A stretch of 64,000 bases of DNA, from assembly GCF_048569485.1 (NCBI RefSeq), contig NW_027442072.1:124001-188000 (forward strand). The letters are read 5' to 3'. The position numbers were made by a program, and so were the translations under genes. Of the stretch, positions 21,041 through 32,418 are shown piece after piece (the first letter of the stretch is position 1; every line of letters begins with the position of its first letter). Below the pieces are notes generated by a model. The model was not told the DNA's origin. It searched no databases and saw nothing but the letters and a program-made list of their open reading frames with translations. This DNA is from Anomaloglossus baeobatrachus. Its lineage: Eukaryota > Chordata > Amphibia > Anura > Aromobatidae.

Positions 21041-24000
21041 ATTGACAAAAGTACAATAGCCACGTTTAGGATACAACTAGGTACAGTGAGTGTTTGCTAG
21101 TAAAATTGCTTAGTTTAAAAAAGTTGTAGTGTGCAATGCAGGCAGACGTGCTATGCAAATGTCTTTGCACTAGTGGGACTATAGCAAAGTCCAATAGCCA
21201 CGTATAGGATGCCACTAGGTACACTGAGTGTGTGCTAGTATAATGGCTTCGTTATAATTTGTTGGAGTGTGCAACGCAGGCAGATGCGCTCTGCAAATGT
21301 CTTGGCACTAGTGGGACTATAGCAAAGTCCAATAGCCACGTATAGGATGCCACTAGGTACACTGTGTGTTTGCTAGTATAATGGATGAGTTTAAAAAAGA
21401 TAGAGTGTGCAATGCAGGCAGACGTGCTGCAAATAACGTTCCAATACTGTGAATTGACAAAAGTACAATAGCCACGTTTAGGATACAACTAGGTACAGTG
21501 AGTGTTTGCTAGTATAATGGCTTCGTTATAATTAGTTGGAGTGTGCAACGCAGGCAGATGCGCTCTGCAAATGTCTTGGCACTAGTGGGACTATAGCAAA
21601 GTCCAATAGCCACGTATAGGATGCCACTAGGTACACTGACTGTTTGGTAGTATAATGGCTGAGTTTAAAAAAGTTAGAGTGTGCAATGCAGGCAGACGTG
21701 CTGCAAATAACGTTCCAATACTGTGAATTGACAAAAGTACAATAGCCACGTTTAGGATGCCACTAGGTACACTGACTGTTTGCTAGTATAATGGCTGAGT
21801 TTAAAAAAGTTAGAGTGTGCAATGCAGGCAGACGTGCTGCAAATAACGTTCCAATACTGTGAATTGACAAAAGTACAATAGCCACGTATAGGATGCCACT
21901 AGGTACACTGACTGTTTGCTAGTATAATGGCTGAGTTTAAAAAAGTTAGAGTGTGCAATGCAGGCAGACGTGCTGCAAATAACGTTCCAATACTGTGAAT
22001 TGACAAAAGTACAATAGCCACGTTTAGGATGCCACTAGGTACACTGACTGTTTGCTAGTATAATGGCTGAGTTTAAAAAAGTTAGAGTGTGCAATGCAGG
22101 CAGACGTGCTGCAAATAACGTTCCAATACTGTGAATTGACAAAAGTACAATAGCCACGTTTAGGATGCCACTAGGTACACTGACTGTTTGGTAGTATAAT
22201 GGCTGAGTTTAAAAAAGTTAGAGTGTGCAATGCAGGCAGACGTGCTGCAAATAACGTTCCAATACTGTGAATTGACAAAAGTACAATAGCCACGTTTAGG
22301 ATACAACTAGGTACAGTGAGTGTTTGCTAGTATAATGGCTGAGTTTAAAAAAGTTAGAGTGTGCAATGCAGGCAGACGTGCTGCAAATAACGTTCCAATA
22401 CTGTGAATTGACAAAAGTACAATAGCCACGTTTAGGATGCCACTAGGTACAGTGAGTGTTTGCTAGTATAATGGCTGAGTTTAAAAAAGTTAGAGTGTGC
22501 AATGCAGGCAGACGTGCTGCAAATAACGTTCCAATACTGTGAATTGACAAAAGTACAATAGCCACGTTTAGGATGCCACTAGGTACACTGACTGTTTGCT
22601 AGTATAATGGCTGAGTTTAAAAAAGTTAGAGTGTGCAATGCAGGCAGACGTGCTGCAAATAACGTTCCAATACTGTGAATTGACAAAAGTACAATAGCCA
22701 CGTTTAGGATGCCACTAGGTACACTGACTGTTTGGTAGTATAATGGCTGAGTTTAAAAAAGTTAGAGTGTGCAATGCAGGCAGACGTGCTGCAAATAACG
22801 TTCCAATACTGTGAATTGACAAAAGTATAATAGCCACGTTTAGGATGCCACTAGGTACACTGACTGTTTGGTAGTATAATGGTTGAGTTTAAAAAAGTTA
22901 GAGTGTGCAATGCAGGCAGACGTGCTGCAAATAACGTTCCAATACTGTGAATTGACAAAAGTACAATAGCCACGTTTAGGATACAACTAGGTACAGTGAG
23001 TGTTTGCTAGTATAATGGCTGAGTTTAAAAAAGTTAGAGTGTGCAATGCAGGCAGACGTGCTGCAAATAACGTTCCAATACTGTGAATTGACAAAAGTAC
23101 AATAGCCACGTTTAGGATACAACTAGGTACAGTGAGTGTTTGCTAGTATAACGGCTGAGTTTAAAAAAGTTAGAGTGTGCAATGCAGGCAGACGTGCTGC
23201 AAATAACGTTCCAATACTGTGAATTGACAAAAGTACAATAGCCACGTTTAGGATGCCACTAGGTACAGTGAGTGTTTGCTAGTATAATGGCTGAGTTTAA
23301 AAAAGTTAGAGTGTGCAATGCAGGCAGACGTGCTGCAAATAACGTTCTAATACTGTGAATTGACAAAAGTACAATAGCCACGTTTAGGATGCCACTAGGT
23401 ACAGTGAGTGTTTGCTAGTATAATGGCTGAGTTTAAAAAAGTTAGAGTGTGCAATGCAGGCAGACGTGCTGCAAATAACGTTCCAATACTGTGAATTGAC
23501 AAAAGTACAATAGCCACGTTTAGGATGCCACTAGGTACACTGACTGTTTGCTAGTATAATGGCTGAGTTTAAAAAACTTGGAGTGTGCAATGCAGGCAGA
23601 TGTGCTCTGCAAATGTCTTGGCACTAGTGGGACTATAGCAAAGTCCAATAGCCACGTATAGGATGCCACTAGGTACACTGAGTGTGTGCTAGTATAATGG
23701 CTTCGTTATAATTTGTTGGAGTGTGCAACGCAGGCAGATGCGCTCTGCAAATGTCTTGGCACTAGTGGGACTATAGCAAAGTCCAATAGCCACGTATAGG
23801 ATGCCACTAGGTACACTGAGTGTTTGCTAGTATAATGGCTTCGTTATAATTAGTTGGAGTGTGCAACGCAGGCAGATGCGCTCTGCAAATGTCTTGGCAC
23901 TAGTGGGACTATAGCAAAGTCCAATAGCCACGTATAGGATGCCACTAGGTACACTGAGTGTTTGCTAGTATAATGGCTGAGTTTAAAAAACTTGGAGTGT

Positions 24001-24690
24001 GCAATGCAGGCAGATGTGCTCTGCTAATGTCTTTGCACTAGTGGGACTATAGCAAAGTCCAATAGCCACGTATAGGATGCCACTAGGTACACTGAGTGTG
24101 TGGTAGTATAATGGCTTAGTTATAATTCGTTGGAGTGTGCAACGCAGGCAGACGTGCTGCAAATGTCTTGGCACTAGTGGGACTATAGCAAAGTCCAATA
24201 GCCACGTATAGGATGCCACTAGGTACACTGAGTGTTTGCTAGTATAATGGCTTCGTTATAATTTGTTGGAGTGTGCAACGCAGGCAGATGCGCTCTGCAA
24301 ATGTCTTGGCCCTAGTGGGACTATAGCAAAGTCCAATAGCCACGTATAGGATGCCACTAGGTACACTGAGTGTTTGCTAGTATAATGGCTGAGTTTAAAA
24401 AACTTGGAGTGTGCAATGCAGGCAGATGTGCTCTGCTAATGTCTTTGCACTAGTGGGACTATAGCAAAGTCCAATAGCCACGTATAGGATGCCACTAGGT
24501 ACACTGAGTGTTTGCTAGTAAAATTGCTTAGTTTAAAAAACTTGGAGTGTGCAATGCAGGCAGATGTGCTCTGCAAATGTCTTTGCACTAGTGGGACTAT
24601 AGCAAAGTCCAATAGCCACAGATAGGATGCCACTAGGTACACTGAGTGTTTGCTAGTATAATGGCTTACTTAGAATGAGTTGGAGTGTGC
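21041..24690 (-). repeat. 136/138-bp tandem array of the hAT
   Basis: About 26-27 units. Two unit types alternate in blocks. A 138-bp type (gcactagtgggactatagca, caaagtccaatagccacgta) lies at both ends, about 21130-21420 and 23590-24690. A 136-bp type (aacgttccaatactgtgaat, tgacaaaagtacaatag) fills the middle, about 21690-23560 with exact 136-base spacing. All share agccacgt, gccactaggtacactgag, tgctagtataatggct and gagtgtgcaacgcaggcag. The array has the same unit family, in the opposite orientation, as 47456-58785. Confidence 0.95.
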
Positions 24691-25485
24691 AGAGGACAAG
24701 AGGGTACAGTGGCAGGATTGTGGTGCTCTGGGTAGAGGAATGGAAGCCTGCCTTTCTATTCCCTCCTAATGGTGAAATGCAGGGAGGAAATCCCTGACCT
24801 GGGCTACACAGACGCTGTTGCTGTTTGCAGGACCTGTCACCTATGGCTCTCTGACCCTGCCGGTACGAGCCCTTAAAAGGACTGCTAGAATGTGCTCTCC
24901 CTAAGCTGTCTAACGCTGTGTATGCAGCGCATACAGCTGTATCGGCGATAGGACAAAGGACGGATCTGCGACAGTGATGTCTGACACCAAAGACGCAGAA
25001 GGCAGATAATGGCGATCGTGAAGAAAATGTCCGGTTTTATAATGCAGGGACATGTGACATGCAGATCCTATCACACATGCCGTTGCTTCTCTGCCTCAAA
25101 GTCCACTTAGGTGTGTGTGTGTCTGTGATTGGCTGACATGCTGGCCAGCCCCACAAGACGCGCGCGCTTAGGGAAGGAAGACAAGAAAAAAAAAAAAAAA
25201 AATGGCGATCGCCATTATAGAAACAGCAGTGATCTGAAGGCGCTGTTCACGCACACTATACACTGAAATGTGATAATAGTTTGATTCACAGAGTGACTTA
25301 CACTATTACAGCAGAAACCAAGCTAAGATTTAGCTGTTTTTTGGCTGCTAGAACCGTTCTCGAACGTTTCTAGAACTATCGAGCTTTTGCAAAAAGCTCG
25401 AGTTCTAGTTCGATCTAGAACATGCCCCAAAATCACTCGAGCCTAGAACTGGAGAACCACGAACCACGAACCGCGCTCAACTCTA
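24691..25485 (-). repeat. hAT right subterminal region and terminus
   Basis: Matches 46650-47455 in reverse. It includes a minus-strand TATA motif (25035-25041, TATAAAA), an A-rich run followed by atggcgatcgccat, hairpin-forming DNA at about 25372-25406 (agctttt gc aaaaagct within gaact/agttc flanks), and the terminal repeat TAGAGTTGAGCG read inward from 25485. On the minus strand the TATA would drive transcription into the tandem array. Confidence 0.85.
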
Positions 25486-25493
25486 ATCATGAC
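25486..25493. repeat. Target-site duplication, right copy (ATCATGAC)
   Basis: Same octamer as 7746-7753, directly outside the right terminus. Confidence 0.95.
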
Positions 25494-26330
25494 ACGTGGG
25501 CTATAACACAATAGACCGTGTGACAAAGAAGAAAGGAGAGAAAGAAGAGGAAGAAAATGCAACTACCTGTAACATTACGTGATAGTCACTGGTAAGTATC
25601 ACTTGACAATTCAAGTGAAAAAGGATTCCTTTATTAAAGGGTTCTCAGTCGCCTCAGGATCATGAAATACTAGGGTAAATGATATGAGAATGGGTAAGAA
25701 GCACCACTAAAGGAAATATGAGATGCAGGACATATATCTATAAACCCCTGAACTACATGATAGAAATAAAAAGAAGAAAAAAGAAAAAAAAGAAGAAAGA
25801 AGAAGAACACATAGAATGCGGAAAGAGAATGGGTACAACTACCTGAGTTACTGCAGGGAGGCCCCTGGTTGGTATTGTGAGGGTTAGTGGAATTCCTTCA
25901 CTGAAGGGTTCTCAGTTGCCTCAGGTTCGTGAAAAATGCTATAGACAAATAATGCCCGGAGAAAAGGGGTTCATATACAGCGAATAATGGTAATACAAGG
26001 TACATGTGTCACATGTAATAGTATATATATATATATTGTACTAAGCTCTACACCAGAAATAGAAAGTAGTCCCTCTGCCTTCTGTCTAGGTGCCCTGAGT
26101 TATGTCCTGTAAACTGTCACAGGGACCCAGACACACATGTGTAGTAGGGGAATATCCCTGCTGAGATGCCAGTGCTAGAGCACTCGTTTGCTGTGGAGTT
26201 GAACGCTATGTGAGCAGTTCTTACCTTCAATGAGCAGAAGTCTCTTTTTTCAGATTTCAATATCTCTGTGGGTATCTGGCAGAAATATGGAATACTCTTT
26301 ACTGCTAAGACCCTGTACACCACTCCCACT
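25494..26330. other. Inner left arm, unassigned part
   Basis: Two copies of a phrase ggttctcag-[tc]gcctcagg preceded by t[ct]cctt-ta-t-aaggg, at about 25630-25660 and 25895-25930, show an internal tandem duplication of about 265 bases. There is a purine tract of gaagaaa words at about 25770-25805 and an (AT)n near 26023. No coding is seen. It may be Penelope UTR by position. Mirror: 30038-30854. Confidence 0.4.
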
Positions 26331-26905
26331 AAAGGGGGCTTTACACGCTGCGACATCGCTAATGCGGAGTCGTTGGGGTCACGGAATTTGTGACGCACAT
26401 CCGGCCGCATTAGCGATGTTGCTGCGTGTGACACCGATGAGCGATTTTGCATCGCTGCAAAAACGTGCAAAATCGCTCATCGGTGACATGGGTCTCCATT
26501 CTCGATTATCGTTACTGCAGCAGTAACGATGTAGTTCGTCGCTCCTGCGGCAGCACACATCGCTCCGTGTGACACCGCAGAAACGAGGAACCTCTCCTTA
26601 CCTGCCTCCCAGCCGCTATGAGGAAGGAAGGAGGTGGGCGGGATGTTCCGGCCACTCATCTCCGCCCCTCCGCTGCTATTGGGCGGTCGCTCAGTGACGT
26701 CGCTGTGACGCCGCACGGACCGCCCCCTTAGAAAGGAGGCGGTTCGCCGGTCACAGCGACGTCGCCGGGCAGGTAAGTATGTGTGACGGGTCTGGTCGGT
26801 GTTGTGCAGCATGGGCAGCGATTTGCCCGTGTCGCGCAACAGATGGGGGCGGGTATCCACACTAGCGATATCGGGACCGATATCGCAGTGTGTAAAGTAG
26901 CCTTT
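26331..26905. mobile_element. Hairpin-rich MITE, left copy
   Basis: The ends are AAAGGGGGCTTTACACGCTG and the reverse complement of AAAGGCTACTTTACACACTG. The interior is full of short inverted words (atcgctaatgcg, gatgagcgattttgca, cgatatcg) and palindromic GACGTC-type sites. There is no coding. The flanks fit a TA duplication, but the superfamily is unsure. Mirror copy: 29463-30037. Both belong to the arms, so this is one insertion duplicated. Confidence 0.7.
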
Positions 26906-27326
26906 AATAAACTGTGTAAAGGATTTTAAGTAAAAATCCACAATAAACCAGCGCTAGATGGGTTTTTATAATTTTATTAATAGACCACAAATAAAAAATT
27001 TTTTGCTATCCTTGTTTCAAGACAGAGTATTTGATAATATACAATACACTGATTATTACTAAAACCAAGGACCACATAAAACAAGGACCACATAAAATAA
27101 AAAATGAAAGTAATGAGAATAAAATTATTTTGTATAACCAATTAACTTCGAGGTGATACAATATTCACATTCATTTAGTTTTACCAGTCTAATGTAATGC
27201 CCCGGCCGGTGGCATATATTTTGTTTGGTTAATAATTTAGACTTATACAATGAAAGATGTACTATACCACCCCTGGCTAACTTACAAGTTTTAAGTTGTA
27301 CAATATAAGTTTGCGACGTTATATTC
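26906..27326. other. Inner left arm end, Penelope-like flank
   Basis: AT-rich, ends at acgttatattc. Its mirror at 29042-29462 continues directly upstream of the GIY-YIG remnant on the minus strand, so this part may be upstream Penelope-like sequence carried in both arms. Confidence 0.35.
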
Positions 27327-27968
27327 GCCCCCAGGGCCTGGGGGAATAAACCTCACAACAACTTGACCGCAAAAAACACCCCGGATTTCTCCGTTGATTA
27401 GGCTGGAACCGCTATGTACAGGATTGACCTGTTAGACTTCCAGAGCGGACGTTTTGAGGCCAGTGGCCGCGACTAGTGCTGGCTCTGGGGGAGATGTATG
27501 GTTACCGACATCCCTCTTTACAGAGCCTTTATAACACTTCACAAGGCCACAAACCAGCCGGTCCCGTATTCTCCCAAATGTACTTTCGAAATCAAGCAGT
27601 ACGAAGCCACTGAAAGCACCAAGATGTTGGCTGCGGACAACAATAAGATCAGCGGTAACTACTCAGCCTCTCCAGCGGGCAGTCCAGACCGTATCCAGTG
27701 TCAGCTGACTGATTCCACACAGGAGGAAGTTGCTTGGCAGGTTAGCACCACACAAGGCTCCGATCCGCTTCCAAACGAGCAATGCAGAACCGCTGGAGGT
27801 ACCAATGTATCCTGGTTGCAGACAAAGGAAATGTCAGCGGTAACCTCTCAACCTCTCCAGCAGGCAATCCGTACCGTGTCCAGTGGAAGCCGGTTGATTC
27901 CACACGAGGGAGAGATTACTTGGCAGGTTATCAACGCACAGGTGAGGTAGGCTAAAAAAAAGAAAACT
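27327..27968 (-). repeat. Spacer: probable Penelope-like terminal region
   Basis: Contains a degenerate tandem duplication of roughly 175 bases (tctccagcgggcagtccagaccgt ... ttgcttggcaggtt against tctccagcaggcaatccgtaccgt ... ttacttggcaggtt), about 27600-27945. An open frame of 150 codons on the plus strand here has no recognisable domain and is probably chance. Confidence 0.4.
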
Positions 27969-28016
27969 GATCCGACGCGCGTTTCGGGGGCGTGTAACGG
28001 CCCCCTTCCTCAAGGA
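27969..28016 (-). ncRNA. Degenerate hammerhead-like motif of Penelope type
   Basis: Minus strand reads TTATCCTTGAGGA, then a strong stem AGGGGGC/GCCCCC, then CGAAACGCGCGTCGG. The order (conserved core, stem II, GAAAC) is that of hammerhead ribozymes known in Penelope-like terminal repeats. The core CUGAUGA is altered, so self-cleavage is unlikely. It lies downstream of the GIY-YIG frame, as expected for that family. Confidence 0.45.
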
Positions 28017-28504
28017 TAACTCAGCTGTTGCCTAGAGCACTATTTATGCATATATTTAATTGGTTATAATTTGCATAAAATTAAACAATGTTTAAATTCA
28101 ACCAACATTCAATGACCACTACATATATCAATTTGTGAAAGACCGTTCATAATAGCCATATAATATAATTATGTGCAAAGGTTTTTCTAAAGGTTTTTCT
28201 AAAAAGATATAGCCTTGCTTGTATCATCATATACTGGGAAGACAATGTGTATATATGCATATGCTTTTTTTCAACAATAAATTTAACAAAAGGACATCAT
28301 AAAGGTGTAATATAAATTTGCTATAATATGAAAAGCCCCTTATATCTACATCAACCTTGGGCAAGTGAAGCACCAATTTTAATATATATTATGCATATAT
28401 ACACATATATCTCCATGACAATCGCTTTTTTTTTTTTTTTTTTTTTTTCCTTCTCTCCGTATTATTATCAGTACCTATTACTCCTCTACCTATAAAAATA
28501 TAAA
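28017..28504 (-). other. Penelope-like 3' UTR
   Basis: AT-rich DNA downstream of the GIY-YIG stop on the minus strand, with a 22-base T run near 28427-28448 (an A run on the minus strand). No gene is seen. Confidence 0.5.
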
Positions 28505-29008
28505 TTAATTAAAAGCAAACAGTTCTATATCATTATTGAGTCCATATGGTTTCAAGGTGTTCAATTCAAAAATCCATTGGCTTTCTGCTCGTGACATTTT
28601 TTTAATGAAATCGCCACCTCTCCAATCCTTAGTTATTTTTTGTACGCCCCATACTTGGGATCCTTTAAAGGACCCTCCATGTTTTAACACATAATGTCTG
28701 GATAGGGGGTGCTTAGTACATTTATTTTTAACACTTCTAATGTGCTCACCCACCCTTTTCCATAGGGGTCTAATAGTTCTCCCAATGTATTTTGTCTGAC
28801 AGGGACATTGAATGCAATATACTACTCCCTTTGATTGACATGTAATAAATTCTCTAATCATGACTTCTGACTGCCCCTGTAAGAAGGATTTCCGTGAAAT
28901 ATTTTTTGTATTCTTACATACTATACAGCTTTTGCATGGAAAAAAACCTTTCAGGCCAAATAATCCTCCCTTATTAGGTGCTGTAAGATTACGTATGGTG
29001 GGTGCCAC
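28505..29008 (-). pseudogene. Penelope-like element, C-terminal GIY-YIG endonuclease part
   Basis: An open frame of 167 codons matches the C-terminal part of Penelope-like retroelement proteins. It has a Cys-rich segment (CKSCIVCKNTKN), then the GIY-YIG core VVYCIQCPCQTKYIGRTIRP, WKRVGEHIRSVKN, a His/Ser-Arg-His helix (HPLSRHYVLKH) and the family ending ESQWIFELNTLKPYGLNNDI. The endonuclease nicks DNA for target-primed reverse transcription. The reverse transcriptase part is missing. An in-frame stop lies just upstream near 29051. The arms of the inverted repeat meet immediately upstream at 29042. The frame is a 5'-truncated relic. Confidence 0.85.
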
Positions 29009-29462
29009 TAAATTGCCAATATTGTTTGCCTTCCTATATATGAATATAACGTCGCAAACTTATATTGTACAACTTAAAACTTGTAAGTTAGCCAGGGGTG
29101 GTATAGTACATCTTTCATTGTATAAGTCTAAATTATTAACCAAACAAAATATATGCCACCGGCCGGGGCATTACATTAGACTGGTAAAACTAAATCAATG
29201 TGAATATTGTATCACCTCGAAGTTAATTGGTTATACAAAAGAATTTTATTCTCATTACTTTCATTTTTTATTTTATGTGGTCCTTGTTTTATGTGGTCCT
29301 TGGTTTTAGTAATAATCAGTGTATTGTATATTATCAAATACTCTGTCTTGAAACAAGGATAGCAAAAAATGTTTTATTTGTGGTCTATTAATAAAATTAT
29401 AAAAACCCATCTAGCGCTGGTTTATTGTGGATTTTTACTTAAAATCCTTTACACAGTTTATT

Positions 29463-30037
29463 AAAGGCTACTTTACACACTGCGATATCGGTCCCGATAT
29501 CGCTAGTGTGGATACCCGCCCCCATCTGTTGCGCGACACGGGCAAATCGCTGCCCATGCTGCACAACACCGACCAGACCCGTCACACATACTTACCTGCC
29601 AGGCGACGTCGCTGTGACCGGCGAACCGCCTCCTTTCTAAGGGGGCGGTCCGTGCGGCGTCACAGCGACGTCACTGAGCGACCGCCCAATAGCAGCGGAG
29701 GGGCGGAGATGAGTGGCCGGAACATCCCGCCCACCTCCTTCCTTCCTCATAGCGGCTGGGAGGCAGGTAAGGAGAGGTTCCTCGTTTCTGCGGTGTCACA
29801 CGGAGCGATGTGTGCTGCCGCAGGAGCGACGAACTACATCGTTACTGCTGCAGTAACGATAATCGAGAATGGAGACCCATGTCACCGATGAGCGATTTTG
29901 CACGTTTTTGCAGCGATGCAAAATCGCTCATCGGTGTCACACGCAGCAACATCGCTAATGCGGCCGGATGTGCGTCACAAATTCCGTGACCCCAACGACT
30001 CCGCATTAGCGATGTCGCAGCGTGTAAAGCCCCCTTT
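29463..30037. mobile_element. Hairpin-rich MITE, right copy
   Basis: Reverse complement of 26331-26905 with very few differences. Confidence 0.7.
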
Positions 30038-30854
30038 AGTGGGAGTGGTGTACAGGGTCTTAGCAGTAAAGAGTATTCTATATTTCTGCCAGATACCCAC
30101 AGAGATATTGAAATCTGAAAAAAGAGACTTCTGCTCATTGAAGGTAAGAACTGCTCACATAGCGTTCAACTCCACAGCAAACGAGTGCTCTAGCACTGGC
30201 ATCTCAGCAGGGATATTCCCCTACTACACATGTGTGTCTGGGTCCCTGTGACAGTTTACAGGACATAACTCAGGGCACCTAGACAGAAGGCAGAGGGACT
30301 ATTTTCTATTTCTGTTGTAGAGCTTAGTACAATATATATATATATACTATTACATGTGACACATGTACCTTGTATTACCATTATTCGCTGTATATGAACC
30401 CCTTTTCTCCGGGCATTATTTGTCTATAGCATTTTTCACGAACCTGAGGCAACTGAGAACCCTTCAGTGAAGGAATTCCACTAACCCTCACAATACCAAC
30501 CAGGGGCCTCCCTGCAGTAACTCAGGTAGTTGTACCCATTCTCTTTCCGCATTCTATGTGTTCTTCTTCTTTCTTCTTTTTTTTCTTTTTTCTTCTTTTT
30601 ATTTCTATCATGTAGTTCAGGGGTTTATAGATATATGTCCTGCATCTCATATTTCCTTTAGTGGTGCTTCTTACCCATTCTCATATCATTTACCCTAGTA
30701 TTTCATGAAACTGAGGCGACTGAGAACCCTTTAATAAAGGAATCCTTTTTCACTTGAATTGTCAAGTGATACTTACCAGTGACTATCACGTAATGTTACA
30801 GGTAGTTGCATTTTCTTCCTCTTCTTTCTCTCCTTTCTTCTTTGTCACACGGTC
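30038..30854. other. Inner right arm, unassigned part
   Basis: Mirror of 25514-26330, with no gene seen. Confidence 0.4.
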
Positions 30855-30855
30855 C

Positions 30856-31384
30856 AGACTGCCAGGACCCAACTACCACCATTTTTCCCCCCTAGAAAGA
30901 CACGACACCGTTCTCTTATAAATTAAAATACTTTTATTTGAATTTTCCATTTTGGAGAGAGGCATGGAGAAAAAACCACTCTCATCTTTTGGCATAAAAT
31001 TTGGTCGCAGCTTTAAACCAGGCATTAACTTGCCAACATCACGGGGTTCAGGTAAATGTACCGCCTTCCGGCCGTCCGGCGCGGGTATTTCACCACCACT
31101 TTTTCTACCCCTTCCGCTGCTGCGACTTAAACACAGAAAACTCAATCAACTTGGAAAACAAAAAGGGAGGGAGGGTGGGAAAACAGGTCCGGGTCCTGCA
31201 GCCGAGAGGCTGGAAGCTGGGCAGCACGGTGATATGTATCCAGGAGGCGGGGCTTAGGCCAGTCACACCACAGGAGGCGGGGGCGGCAGGTCAGTGTCTT
31301 TCTAGGGGGAGACCTCTATTTAAACATGCATAGGGGCCAGCAGTCAGGGGGCAGCATCTCAAGTTTCTGGCTGCAGTGCCCCTC
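30856..31384. repeat. B2-A2 unit (529 bp)
   Basis: Shares its first 262 bases with 31385-31647 (agactgccaggacccaacta onward) and its last 203 bases with 36518-36720 (aacaggtccgggtcctgcag to gcagtgcccctc). It includes a TATTTAAA-type box near 31317 (ctctatttaaacatgc) and AATAAA on the minus strand near 30932. Confidence 0.85.
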
Positions 31385-31647
31385 AGACTGCCAGGACCCA
31401 ACTACCACCATTTTTCCCCCCTAGAAAGACACGACACCGTTCTCTTATAAATTAAAATACTTTTATTTGAATTTTCCATTTTGGAGAGAGGCATGGAGAA
31501 AAAACCACTCTCATCTTTTGGCATAAAATTTGGTCGCAGCTTTAAACCAGGCATTAACTTGCCAACATCACGGGGTTCAGGTAAATGTACCGCCTTCCGG
31601 CCGTCCGGCGCGGGTATTTCACCACCACTTTTTCTACCCCTTCCGCC

Positions 31648-32380
31648 AAGGAGCAGCACCGCGCCAGCAAGCTGCGACCCCCCCCAAAAACTGAAATACC
31701 TGAGCCGTCCCAGGCATTTCCGAAACCACCATATCCATAACATCATCATTTTGGGGTGTACCCATCCGAGCTTAAGGACAGCCAAATATTGCCTTCCAGC
31801 TGGCGGTGCCAGACCAACAACCTCTTTTTTTTTTTTTTTTTAAAAAACACTTTATTAACAGCACAACTTGGGTAGGCCCTGATCGACCATGCGCCAGGAG
31901 AGATCCTTATCACATTCTTCCATAGCTCCAAGCCACCTGGGCCAGAGGGTAACCTTCGACCGGATCGTTGTAACACTCCACACTAAAACAGGGAAACTTG
32001 TACCTCTCTGACCGGATAAGGGTAAGAGGCCTAGCTAGACGGCCTTGGACCAGCTACTTGAAGCCTATGTGTATCACCAAGTCGGTTGTAGAAAAGAGAG
32101 CTCACGCAATCTTGATCGCCTCTGATAGACCCACAGCTGAGCCAAGCTCCGGCAACCTTTCCAATTACTTTCACTGTAACAGGAACCAAGAACCGACCAC
32201 CAAGGCGAAGAGGCGAAGATCCGCTCTCCTCGCAGACAACATACATGGAAGTAACCTCGGACCCAATCACTGGGCCGACTTGGATCTGAAAGGCAAAAAC
32301 ACTGTCAGAACAGGGAATTCTCGTAACCATCAAACACCTCGTCTCTCCAAGGTGGTACTGACAAAAAGACAAAAACCCAC

Positions 32381-32418
<38 letters not shown>

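Larger units (their letters stand above)
7754..25485 (+). mobile_element. Composite 17.7-kb hAT transposon
   Basis: It starts TAGAGATGAGCGAACC and ends in the reverse complement of TAGAGTTGAGCGCGG, giving a 12-base terminal inverted repeat with one mismatch. It is bounded by the 8-bp duplication ATCATGAC, and the other arm of the inverted repeat gives the exact empty site. Contents in order: a left end with a 40-bp palindrome, a C-terminal transposase scrap, a 220-bp minisatellite, a large transposase copy, further decayed transposase pieces, an unassigned 1.2-kb block, a 136/138-bp tandem array, and TATA-bearing subterminal DNA. The two ends beyond the first 12 bases belong to different subfamilies. 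The right end matches the element at 46650. No intact transposase is encoded, so movement would need a helper copy. Confidence 0.9.
2369..27326 (+). repeat. Left arm of a giant inverted duplication (interrupted)
   Basis: Read in reverse complement, 2369-7753 matches 36721-42124 and 25494-27326 matches 29042-30854. Differences are rare single bases and small indels, for example GVHHHIP against GVQHHIP in the RT fossil. The arm is split by the hAT insertion 7754-25485. Rejoining across it at the 8-bp duplication restores collinearity with the other arm. Homology starts at ggcgccctgg (2369) and ends at acgttatattc (27326). Spacer to the other arm is 1,715 bases. Confidence 0.93.

Noticed and set aside
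26117-26941. Frames of 98-154 codons in the MITE
   Set aside because: GC-rich palindromic MITE sequence stays open by composition. Both arm copies show the same shadows and no domain.
27498-27950. 150-codon frame in the spacer
   Set aside because: No recognisable domain. It runs antisense to the Penelope-like terminal region and covers a degenerate tandem duplication.
30856-31384. A 529-bp LTR
   Set aside because: No second full copy exists at the far end. Only its right 203 bases recur there, so it is not a paired LTR.
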